This document shows positions 1 to 5,720 of a stretch of DNA of 5,914 nt, in pieces. A program made the position numbers and the translations under genes. Origin of the DNA: Lachnospiraceae bacterium (GTDB taxonomy: Bacteria; Bacillota; Clostridia; Lachnospirales; Lachnospiraceae); NCBI GenBank assembly GCA_017958585.1, contig JAGDCK010000268.1, positions 1 through 5,914 on the forward strand. The letters are read 5' to 3'. The notes under the pieces are model-generated. The model ran no database searches. It was not told the origin of the DNA and saw nothing but the letters and a program-made list of their open reading frames with translations. The stretch's first letter is position 1, and every line of letters starts with the position of its first letter.

Positions 1-1458
1 ATTGACTCCGATACCGTGGTATTAAAAGATATCGCAGAGCTTTACGAGTATGAGCTTGACAACAATTATATCGGTGCGGTGAGAGACCAGATCGTCATGG
101 ATGAGGATGTATTCGGAAACTACGCTGAGAAGGTTCTGGGTATTTCAAGAGCCGCATATTTTAACGCGGGCGTGGTATTGATTAACTGCGAGCTCTTTAG
201 AAAAAAGAACATGCTCAAGCAGTTTATAGATCTGTTAAACACTTATTCATTTGTGGTGGCACAGGACCAGGATTACCTCAATATGCTTTGCAAAGAGCAT
301 GTGAGATGGCTTGACGGAAGATGGAATGTTCAGATCTCAACTCCCGTAGCATGGCCGGAAGACCAGTTTTGCATTATCCACTATAATCTGGCTGTTAAGC
401 CCTGGCATTACAAGGACTGCAAATACGGAAATCATTTCTGGGATTATGCCCAGCTCACACCTGCATATAAAGATATCTTAAATGAGATGGAGAATTATTC
501 TCCCACAAAGAAAAAACAGGATGTGATAAGCGGCGATAATCTGCTTCATCTGGCTCTTGATGAGATACATAATGAAAACAATTATTTCAATGTGTACGGT
601 GATGCAAACTCGCCTTCAGTTTACAGAACAAATGTGCTAAACAAGATCCGCATGCTGGAGAAGGAAGGCAGATTTGATGAGGACTGCGAGGCAGATCCGC
701 CGGGAAGAGAGTTAAAGCCCTGGGAGATCGATTATCTGAAGAGGTCCATCAAACAGAGGACCATGGCAAGATATGCCTTCAGGATAGCCAGATGGTTTGC
801 GGGAGCAATGATAGCAAAGCATCAGCTTATCATAAAAAACTATGTGGGACTTGAAAATTACAAGAATCTGAGAAGCGGTGCGGTCATAACCTGTAACCAT
901 TTCCATCCCATGGACAGTTTTGCAATGCATATAACCTATGAAAAGGCAAAGCAGCGCAGAAAGAGAAAACTCTTCAGAGTTATAAAGGAAGGTAATTACA
1001 CATCATTCCCCGGATTTTTCGGATTTTTGATGCGTAATTGTAATACATTGCCCTTAAGCTCCAACAAGGAGACCATGAGGAAATTCATATTTGCAACGGA
1101 TCAGATCCTGCAAAAGGGGCATTTCATCCTGGTTTATCCAGAACAGAGCCTGTGGTGGAATTATCGTAAGCCAAAGCCCTTAAAGAAGGGTGCGTTCACC
1201 ATCGCCGCGAGAAACCATGTGCCCGTTCTTCCATGCTTTATCACTATGGAGGACAGTGCATATACCGATTCTGAAGGCTTCCCCGTTCAGGAGTACACGG
1301 TTCACATCGCGCCTCCCATTTATCCCGATCCCAACAAGAAACTGGGTGAGAATGTGGAGATGATGATGAGAGAGAACGAAAAGGCCTGGAAGAATATTTA
1401 TGAAAAGACCTACGGAATCCCTCTTACCTACACATGCAATGAGGAAGATGCGGTTTAG
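1..1458 (+). CDS. Fused family 8 glycosyltransferase / PlsC-type acyltransferase (5'-partial)
   Basis: The reading frame is open from base 1, and its first codons read IDSDTVVLKDIAELY. This is the GT8 DxD motif (DSD, bases 4-12), which binds metal and sugar nucleotide, so the true start lies upstream (roughly 100 residues by family norm) and the GTG at 16 is internal. GT8 signatures continue with YFNAGVVLINCELFR (bases 157-204), the DQDYLNML segment (268-291) and IIHYNLAVKPW (373-405). After a linker, an acyltransferase domain follows: HX4D motif in NHFHPMD (895-915), a FPGFFGFLMR segment (1006-1035), YPEQS (1135-1149) in the place of the EGTRS-like motif, and a VPVLPCF segment (1204-1224). 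A GT8 enzyme transfers a sugar from a nucleotide sugar, and a PlsC-type enzyme acylates a lysolipid or similar hydroxyl. One protein carrying both suggests synthesis or acylation of a glycolipid or surface glycan; that role is inferred and the substrates are unknown. No signal peptide or clear membrane helix is visible, although a hydrophobic, basic stretch (about 757-840) precedes the acyltransferase core. The gene ends in TAG just before a terminator. Confidence 0.85.
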   Translation: MDSDTVVLKDIAELYEYELDNNYIGAVRDQIVMDEDVFGNYAEKVLGISRAAYFNAGVVLINCELFRKKNMLKQFIDLLNTYSFVVAQDQDYLNMLCKEHVRWLDGRWNVQISTPVAWPEDQFCIIHYNLAVKPWHYKDCKYGNHFWDYAQLTPAYKDILNEMENYSPTKKKQDVISGDNLLHLALDEIHNENNYFNVYGDANSPSVYRTNVLNKIRMLEKEGRFDEDCEADPPGRELKPWEIDYLKRSIKQRTMARYAFRIARWFAGAMIAKHQLIIKNYVGLENYKNLRSGAVITCNHFHPMDSFAMHITYEKAKQRRKRKLFRVIKEGNYTSFPGFFGFLMRNCNTLPLSSNKETMRKFIFATDQILQKGHFILVYPEQSLWWNYRKPKPLKKGAFTIAARNHVPVLPCFITMEDSAYTDSEGFPVQEYTVHIAPPIYPDPNKKLGENVEMMMRENEKAWKNIYEKTYGIPLTYTCNEEDAV

Positions 1459-1464
1459 AGTATC

Positions 1465-1501
1465 AAAAAAACAGCTGAGTTTAAAACCCGGCTGTTTTTT
1501 T
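1465..1501. terminator. Bidirectional intrinsic terminator between convergent genes
   Basis: ACAGC (1471-1475) pairs with GCTGT (1491-1495). The stem extends inward through a T-G wobble and G-C, G-C, T-A, T-A pairs with one A/C mismatch, leaving a three-base loop near 1482-1484. Seven A bases (1465-1471) precede the stem and seven T bases (1495-1501) follow it, so each strand reads hairpin plus U-run. It lies 6 bases after the stop of the glycosyltransferase-acyltransferase gene and about 24 bases beyond the stop of the minus-strand gene, and can end both transcripts. Confidence 0.88.
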
Positions 1502-1525
1502 GCTTATTATTTAGTTTTTTAATTT

Positions 1526-2629
1526 CTAGAGAATGTGAGCCATATGCTCCAAGATATGTGAAGCATATTTTGAAAATACTTCTCTGTCTCTTTTTATTTC
1601 ATCCGTGAGCTCAAAATAGATTTCCTTTGACTGGTAATCTTTTTTGAAAAAGGGAGTGAAGAGAAAATCCCATTCCCTCAGATATTCCGAGTATTTTCTG
1701 GTATAGCAGTTCTCTGCCTTGGCACGGACTCTGTGTTCCTTATCCACGAATGTGGCCACGGATCTGTGGAGCGCCACATCCTCATCCGGCAGGTAATAGT
1801 AATCCTTGTAATTGGAGTAGTAGTATTTTAATTCCGCTTCAAAAATAGGTATCTTTACGGTTCCCTCGTGACCGGATGCCTTCAGATAAATCCCTTCAGC
1901 CTGGGCGGAGATGGGCTTTTTCAACATATTCTTTATATGGAAGTTGATGAGAAGCTCTTTTTTCTTTGACTCATCAAAATCCTTGTAGACATTAGCCTGA
2001 ACCTTTTTTGCAACGACCTCAGAATTAAAGAGATCGTAGTAAGCCAGGATCGGAACTATATTAAGCATTCCCTTTAGGTCATCCTCGTTGTGAAGAAGGA
2101 GAGTCTGCTCTCTGAATGAAGTGGGTTCTTTGACATATTCATGATAAAGGCTTATCAGCTCGCCGCCTGAAAAAGTGTCCGTGCGGTCTATGCCGAGATA
2201 CTGTTCAATGGTCTTTTGCTTACAGTTTGGAATCTTTAATATGAATTTGTATGGAGATGTCCGTCTGTAAATATCGATTCCGGTAAAATCTTTAAAAGAA
2301 AAGTCTAAGCAAAGCATCTTGCACTTTTGCTCGATGTAGGGCAGGTCAAAGTTATTACCGTTAAAATGTATAAGATGAGTGTAGAGAGAAGCAAATTCAA
2401 AAAAACTCTCGATAAGCTCCTTCTCGTCATCGTATTTTTCCGCAAACCACTGTATGGTACGCCACTTGCCGGCCTGAAAATATGCGCAGCCAATGAGATA
2501 GAGGTTTGAACTTCTGGCTGTAAAACCGGTGGTCTCTATATCTATGAATAATATCCTTTCCGGGGACGCGATCTCCTCTAAGGGGTATTCCACTATAAAA
2601 TTTTCCAGTGTCTCTTCAATTATTTTCAC
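1526..2629 (-). CDS. DEDD-type RNase H-fold exonuclease-like protein (YprB-like)
   Basis: A 367-residue protein. Residues about 26-200 form an RNase H-fold 3'-5' exonuclease-like domain of the kind annotated as RNase_H_2 or YprB ribonuclease-like. The DEDD residues are visible: FIDIETTG supplies D30 and E32, HFNGNNFDLPY supplies D95, and LLHNEDDLKG supplies D183 or D184. This indicates a two-metal nuclease acting on nucleic acid ends; the substrate is not known from the sequence. The C-terminal ~165 residues are rich in Tyr and Lys (for example YYYLPDEDVALHRSVA and CYTRKYSEYL). They match no domain I can name, although similar tails seem common in Lachnospiraceae homologues (recollection, not checked). 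No signal peptide or membrane segment is seen, so the protein is probably cytoplasmic. The start is GTG (2627-2629), supported by AGAGAGGAA ending 5 bases upstream. It is a single gene, convergent with the upstream fusion gene and divergent from rnfC, with no evident functional link to either. Confidence 0.85.
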   Translation of the reverse strand: MKIIEETLENFIVEYPLEEIASPERILFIDIETTGFTARSSNLYLIGCAYFQAGKWRTIQWFAEKYDDEKELIESFFEFASLYTHLIHFNGNNFDLPYIEQKCKMLCLDFSFKDFTGIDIYRRTSPYKFILKIPNCKQKTIEQYLGIDRTDTFSGGELISLYHEYVKEPTSFREQTLLLHNEDDLKGMLNIVPILAYYDLFNSEVVAKKVQANVYKDFDESKKKELLINFHIKNMLKKPISAQAEGIYLKASGHEGTVKIPIFEAELKYYYSNYKDYYYLPDEDVALHRSVATFVDKEHRVRAKAENCYTRKYSEYLREWDFLFTPFFKKDYQSKEIYFELTDEIKRDREVFSKYASHILEHMAHIL

Positions 2630-2634
2630 GGAAA

Positions 2635-2643
2635 TTCCTCTCT
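2635..2643 (-). promoter_or_regulatory. Ribosome binding site supporting the GTG start
   Basis: On the minus strand AGAGAGGAA lies with its GAGG core 7 bases before the GTG at 2629-2627. It makes GTG the best start, because no better-placed ATG lies upstream in frame. Confidence 0.65.
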
Positions 2644-2671
2644 GCGTGTCTTTTTATGTCGTTCACAATTT

Positions 2672-2680
2672 ATCATAACA
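2672..2680 (-). promoter_or_regulatory. Candidate extended -10 promoter for the YprB-like gene
   Basis: The minus strand reads TGTTATGAT, an extended -10 element (TGn plus TATGAT, five of six matches to TATAAT). No good -35 lies 16-18 bases upstream, which the extended form tolerates. Transcription would start near 2665, giving a leader of about 35 bases that contains the ribosome binding site. Confidence 0.45.
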
Positions 2681-2767
2681 TAAATCGGACAAATAAAAAG
2701 AGTTAAATGCTATGTATAAAAATATATTTTTAGTGGTAATTTATAAGGAAAAATTGTATATTTAAAG

Positions 2768-2776
2768 TGCTACACT
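2768..2776 (+). promoter_or_regulatory. Candidate extended -10 promoter of the rnf operon
   Basis: TGCTACACT fits an extended -10 (TGn followed by TACACT, four of six, with the key T1, A2 and T6 kept). Transcription would begin near 2783, leaving a leader of about 28 bases that holds the rnfC ribosome binding site. No convincing -35 is present at 16-18 bases upstream. A competing reading, TTGTAT (2754-2759) with TAATTT (2776-2781) at 16-base spacing, has a poorer -10. Confidence 0.38.
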
Positions 2777-2795
2777 AATTTAAAGCGAAAATGTG

Positions 2796-2802
2796 AAAGG
2801 GG
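2796..2802 (+). promoter_or_regulatory. Ribosome binding site of rnfC
   Basis: AAAGGGG lies 8 bases before the ATG at 2811. It is the first ribosome binding site of the operon and fixes the rnfC start. Confidence 0.75.
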
Positions 2803-2810
2803 CATAGATA

Positions 2811-4142
2811 ATGGCAAGATTAACTTTTACAGGAGGAATACACCCTTATGACGGTAAGGATCTGTCAAAGAGCAGTCCTATAGAAGCTGTTTTACCCGGA
2901 AAAGAGCTGGTATTCCCCTTGAGTCAGCATATAGGAGCGCCTGCCACCGCTTTGGTCGCAAAGGGTGACAGAGTTCTGCGCGGTCAAAAGATTGCAGAGG
3001 CAGGAGGTTTCGTTTCGGCGCCTGTCTATTCCAGCGTGTCGGGAACCGTGAAGGCTCTTGAAAAAAGACGCGTGGCAACAGGTGACATGGTAATGAGTAT
3101 CATCGTGGAAAACGACGATCAGTATGAGGAAGTGGAGTACACTCCCCTTGGAAGTCCCGAGGACGATATAAAGCGCGAGGATATCATAAACGCCGTAAAG
3201 GAAGCCGGTATCGTGGGAATGGGAGGCGCAGGTTTCCCCACTCATGTAAAGCTTTCTCCAAAGGATGCGGCAAGCATCGATTATATAATCGCAAACTGCG
3301 CTGAGTGCGAGCCCTATCTGACAAGCGATTACAGAAGAATGCTGGAAGAGCCTGAGAAACTGATCGGCGGAATGAAGATCATCTTAAAGCTTTTCCCCAA
3401 TGCTCACGGTATCTTGGCAGTGGAGGACAATAAACCCGACTGCGTAGCTCTCTTAAAAAAGATGGTAAGCACAGAGAGCAGGATTTGCGTAAAGGCATTA
3501 AAGACGAAATACCCTCAGGGTTCGGAGCGTCATCTGATCTCAGCCACAACGGGAAGGGAGATCAATTCCACAATGCTTCCCGCTGATGCAGGATGTATAG
3601 TAAACAACGTGGATACCATAGTATCGGTCTACAGAGCGGTAACTGAGGGAAGACCTCTCATGGAGAGGATCATAACCGTGACCGGAGACTGCATAAAAGA
3701 GCCCAAAAACTACAGGTGCCATACAGGTATGAACTATGCTGATCTTATCGAGAAGGCGGGCGGATTTACCGTTGAGCCAGAAAAGATCATCTGTGGCGGA
3801 CCTATGATGGGATTTGCGCTGTTTGATACAAATATACCTGTGACAAAGACTTCAACAGCACTCCTTGCCTTTAAAAAGGATATGGTCAGTGCTTCAAAGC
3901 CCACAGCCTGCATCAATTGCGGTAAATGTGCCGCTGCATGCCCCGGAAGGATCATTCCCAGCCACCTGGCAATGTATGCGGAGAGAAATGACTTCGAGAG
4001 CTTTGTGGCAGACGGCGGAATGGAATGCTGCGAGTGCGGATGCTGCAGTTTTGTATGTCCGGCAAAGAGACCTTTGACACAGGAGATCAAATCCATGCGT
4101 AAGTTAGAACTTGCAAACAGAAAGAATAAAGGAGGAAAGTAA
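2811..4142 (+). CDS. rnfC: Rnf complex subunit C, NADH/FMN and [4Fe-4S] subunit
   Basis: RnfC is the peripheral cytoplasmic subunit of the Rnf ferredoxin:NAD+ oxidoreductase and is the proposed site of NAD+ reduction. The 443 residues are full length for clostridial forms. Residues about 1-110 form the RnfC N-terminal barrel-like region (APVYSSVSGTVKAL at 70-83). Residues 133-175 hold the glycine-rich flavin/NADH signature shared with the NuoF family (GIVGMGGAGFPTHVKL, then ANCAECEPYLTSD). YPQGSERHLI lies at 234-243. Residues about 255-330 resemble an SLBB domain. Two ferredoxin motifs follow: CINCGKCAAACP (C367, C370, C373, C377) and CCECGCCSFVCP (C406, C409, C412, C416). The second motif contains two additional cysteines, C407 and C411. 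The gene is first in the operon, and rnfD begins 2 bases after its TAA stop. The start is the ATG preceded by AAAGGGG. Confidence 0.97.
   Translation: MARLTFTGGIHPYDGKDLSKSSPIEAVLPGKELVFPLSQHIGAPATALVAKGDRVLRGQKIAEAGGFVSAPVYSSVSGTVKALEKRRVATGDMVMSIIVENDDQYEEVEYTPLGSPEDDIKREDIINAVKEAGIVGMGGAGFPTHVKLSPKDAASIDYIIANCAECEPYLTSDYRRMLEEPEKLIGGMKIILKLFPNAHGILAVEDNKPDCVALLKKMVSTESRICVKALKTKYPQGSERHLISATTGREINSTMLPADAGCIVNNVDTIVSVYRAVTEGRPLMERIITVTGDCIKEPKNYRCHTGMNYADLIEKAGGFTVEPEKIICGGPMMGFALFDTNIPVTKTSTALLAFKKDMVSASKPTACINCGKCAAACPGRIIPSHLAMYAERNDFESFVADGGMECCECGCCSFVCPAKRPLTQEIKSMRKLELANRKNKGGK
4128..4135 (+). promoter_or_regulatory. Ribosome binding site of rnfD inside the rnfC end
   Basis: AAAGGAGG, a near-perfect Shine-Dalgarno sequence, lies in the last codons of rnfC and 9 bases before the rnfD ATG at 4145. 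Its strength suggests high and probably coupled translation. Confidence 0.85.
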
Positions 4143-4144
4143 TC

Positions 4145-5077
4145 ATGAGTGAACTTAAAAACGTATCCTCCAATCCACATATCAGATCCAACAATTCCAC
4201 TCAGTTTATAATGATGATGGTGGTGGTAGCACTTCTTCCAGCCACAGGTTACGGAATTTATCATTTTGGCATAAGAGCACTGTTTGTACTTTGCACCACA
4301 GTGGTAAGTGCCCTTGTGACCGAGTTTTTGTTCGGACTTTATAAAAAGAACAGGACCGTGGGAGACTTGTCCGCAGTGGTCACGGGACTTCTTCTCGGAC
4401 TTAACCTTCCCGTTTCCATTCCTCTCTGGATGGCAGCACTCGGAAGTATATTTGCAATCCTGGTCGTAAAGTGCATCTTTGGAGGTCTGGGTCAGAACTT
4501 TATGAACCCTGCCCTAGGAGGACGTGTATTTTTGATCCTGTCCTTTCCCAAGGCAATGACTGATTTTGCATATGATGCCATATCAGGTGCCACACCTCTT
4601 GCCAGATTAAAGGCAGGGGAGAGCGTAAATATCCTGGATATGGTTGTAGGTAATACTCAGGGTACCATCGGTGAGACCAGCGCCATAGCGATACTTATCG
4701 GTGCATGCATATTGCTTATATGCGGTATCATTAACTTAAGAGTTCCCGGAATGTATATTTTATCCTTTGCTTTGTTTGCCGTTTTGTTCGGCGGACACGG
4801 TCTGGACTGGGCATATCTGGTTTCGCAGGTTGCAGGAGGAGGACTCCTTCTCGGAGCATTCTTTATGGCTACCGATTACGTCACCAGACCCATAACTGTT
4901 AAGGGACAGTATATTTACGGTGTGTTCCTTGGTATTCTGACCGGAATCTTCAGGTTCTTCGGTCCCGGAGCCGAGGGTGTATCCTATGCAATCATCATAG
5001 GAAATCTCCTGGTTCCTCTTATCGAAAAATACACTAAACCCGTACCTTTTGGTTTTAAGAAAAACAAAGCCCGTTGA
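4145..5077 (+). CDS. rnfD: Rnf complex subunit D, flavinylated membrane subunit
   Basis: RnfD is an integral membrane subunit (NqrB/RnfD family) of the ion-translocating Rnf complex and carries a covalently bound FMN in the electron path. The protein has 310 residues, near the family norm, and about eight to nine hydrophobic segments, for example 20-39, 43-63, 78-110, 179-197, 203-219, 225-243, 256-272 and 278-293. The flavinylation motif DAISGATPLARLKAG (144-158) places the FMN-accepting threonine at T150. Other family signatures are NPHIRS near the N-terminus, GGLGQNFMNPALGGRVFL (113-130), MATDYVTRPIT (241-251) and the FRFFGPGAEGVSYAI segment (269-283). Attachment of FMN needs an ApbE-type flavin transferase, which is not in this window. 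It lies between rnfC (2-base gap) and rnfG (22-base gap) on the same transcript. Confidence 0.97.
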   Translation: MSELKNVSSNPHIRSNNSTQFIMMMVVVALLPATGYGIYHFGIRALFVLCTTVVSALVTEFLFGLYKKNRTVGDLSAVVTGLLLGLNLPVSIPLWMAALGSIFAILVVKCIFGGLGQNFMNPALGGRVFLILSFPKAMTDFAYDAISGATPLARLKAGESVNILDMVVGNTQGTIGETSAIAILIGACILLICGIINLRVPGMYILSFALFAVLFGGHGLDWAYLVSQVAGGGLLLGAFFMATDYVTRPITVKGQYIYGVFLGILTGIFRFFGPGAEGVSYAIIIGNLLVPLIEKYTKPVPFGFKKNKAR

Positions 5078-5086
5078 TCAGAGTTT

Positions 5087-5092
5087 AAGGAG
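5087..5092 (+). promoter_or_regulatory. Ribosome binding site that fixes the rnfG start
   Basis: AAGGAG lies 7 bases before the ATG at 5100. The frame is also open from an upstream ATG at 5049 inside rnfD, but that codon has no Shine-Dalgarno sequence and would add 17 residues (MVLRKTKPVDQSLRSIF) unlike any RnfG N-terminus, so 5100 is the start. Confidence 0.85.
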
Positions 5093-5099
5093 CATATTT

Positions 5100-5720
5100 A
5101 TGGAAAAAAATAAAGACATTTCAACCATGCTCAAAGAAGCCGGCATACTGTTTGGTATTACGATTTTTGCCGGAATTCTGTTGGGCTTCATATACGAACT
5201 GACAAAGGATCCCATTGCCATCCAGGAGGAGAAGGCAAAGCAGGATGCCTGCAGAGCCGTTTTTGCAGGGGCGTCCGCTTTTGAGGAAACCACAGATTTT
5301 GACAAAGTTATAGAAATGCAGACCTTTGATGAAGGCGTATCCATCGGTAAGATATACCGTGCAAAGAGTGATGCGGGAGAGACCCTTGGATATGTCATTG
5401 AATCTGTTTCATCAAAGGGATACGGCGGAGATATCGATCTCTATACCGGAATCGATACATCCGGAAAGATCGGCGGCATCTCGATCTTAGAGATCTCAGA
5501 GACCGCAGGTCTTGGTATGAGAGCGGAGGAAGTATTGTCACCTCAGTTTAAGGACAAGAATGCGGTGAATTTTACCTACACCAAATCAGGTGCAGCTTCC
5601 GATGATGAGATCGATGCCATAAGCGGTGCCACAGTCACCACAAAGGCTTATACAGCAGCTGTAAACGGCGCTGTCACAGTGTTTGAAAAGATTAACGAAG
5701 GAGGTGGGGCAAATGAATAA
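5100..5720 (+). CDS. rnfG: Rnf complex subunit G, flavinylated extracytoplasmic subunit
   Basis: RnfG (RnfG/NqrC family) holds a covalent FMN on the outer side of the membrane and passes electrons within the Rnf complex. It has 206 residues from the chosen ATG. One N-terminal membrane helix (about 13-33) anchors the protein, and the rest is a soluble FMN-binding domain. Family signatures are ESVSSKGYGGDIDLYTGID (101-119) and ETAGLGMRAEEV (134-145). The flavinylation motif DAISGATVTTKAY (172-184) has the acceptor threonine at T178. An ApbE-type enzyme, not in this window, is needed to attach FMN. The C-terminal residues NEGGGANE are encoded by the rnfE ribosome binding site and overlap, so this tail is probably shaped by the needs of the next gene. 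The gene overlaps rnfE by 8 bases. Confidence 0.96.
   Translation: MEKNKDISTMLKEAGILFGITIFAGILLGFIYELTKDPIAIQEEKAKQDACRAVFAGASAFEETTDFDKVIEMQTFDEGVSIGKIYRAKSDAGETLGYVIESVSSKGYGGDIDLYTGIDTSGKIGGISILEISETAGLGMRAEEVLSPQFKDKNAVNFTYTKSGAASDDEIDAISGATVTTKAYTAAVNGAVTVFEKINEGGGANE
5698..5706 (+). promoter_or_regulatory. Ribosome binding site of rnfE within rnfG
   Basis: AAGGAGGTG matches the 16S anti-Shine-Dalgarno very closely. The GGAGG core ends 8 bases before the ATG at 5713. It lies wholly in the rnfG coding sequence. Confidence 0.88.

Larger units (their letters stand above)
2630..2810. other. AT-rich divergent intergenic region
   Basis: This 181-base spacer separates the YprB-like gene from rnfC and must contain the promoters of both. 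It is strongly AT-rich, shows no open frame of note and no recognisable riboswitch or small RNA. It contains a perfect AT palindrome (2717-2732), a dyad with repeated ATTTAAAG (2760-2785), and the candidate promoter elements listed separately. Confidence 0.8.

Noticed and set aside
16..18. GTG at base 16 as the start of the first gene
   Set aside because: The frame is open from base 1 and the codons before it encode IDSDT, the essential GT8 DxD motif, so the gene begins outside the window.
2327..2509. 60-codon plus-strand frame inside the YprB-like gene
   Set aside because: It is a shadow of the nuclease domain coding sequence, with no motif or good translation start.
2754..2781. Promoter with TTGTAT and TAATTT as -35 and -10
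   Set aside because: The spacing of 16 bases is acceptable, but the -10 matches only three of six positions. The extended -10 at 2768-2776 is better, though neither is certain.
2640..2810. Riboswitch, small RNA or Rex operator upstream of rnfC
   Set aside because: No structured conserved leader is seen, and the likely leader is only about 28 bases. No TTGTTAANNNNTTAACAA-like Rex site is present.
2892..3245. 117-codon antisense frame opposite rnfC
   Set aside because: It has no recognisable domain, lies wholly within the rnfC coding sequence, and has low-complexity composition typical of a shadow frame.
3734..4264. 176-codon antisense frame opposite rnfC and rnfD, with a run of histidines
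   Set aside because: It lies opposite strongly supported rnf genes. The histidine run is only the reverse reading of ATGATG and GTGGTG codons in the RnfD membrane segment. No ribosome binding site or domain was found.
5049..5099. Longer RnfG with an upstream start inside rnfD
   Set aside because: There is no Shine-Dalgarno sequence before 5049 and the added residues are unlike RnfG. The ATG at 5100 has a well-spaced AAGGAG and starts just before the expected membrane anchor.
5078..5398. 106-codon antisense frame opposite rnfG
   Set aside because: It lies opposite the well-supported rnfG, with no start signal or family resemblance.
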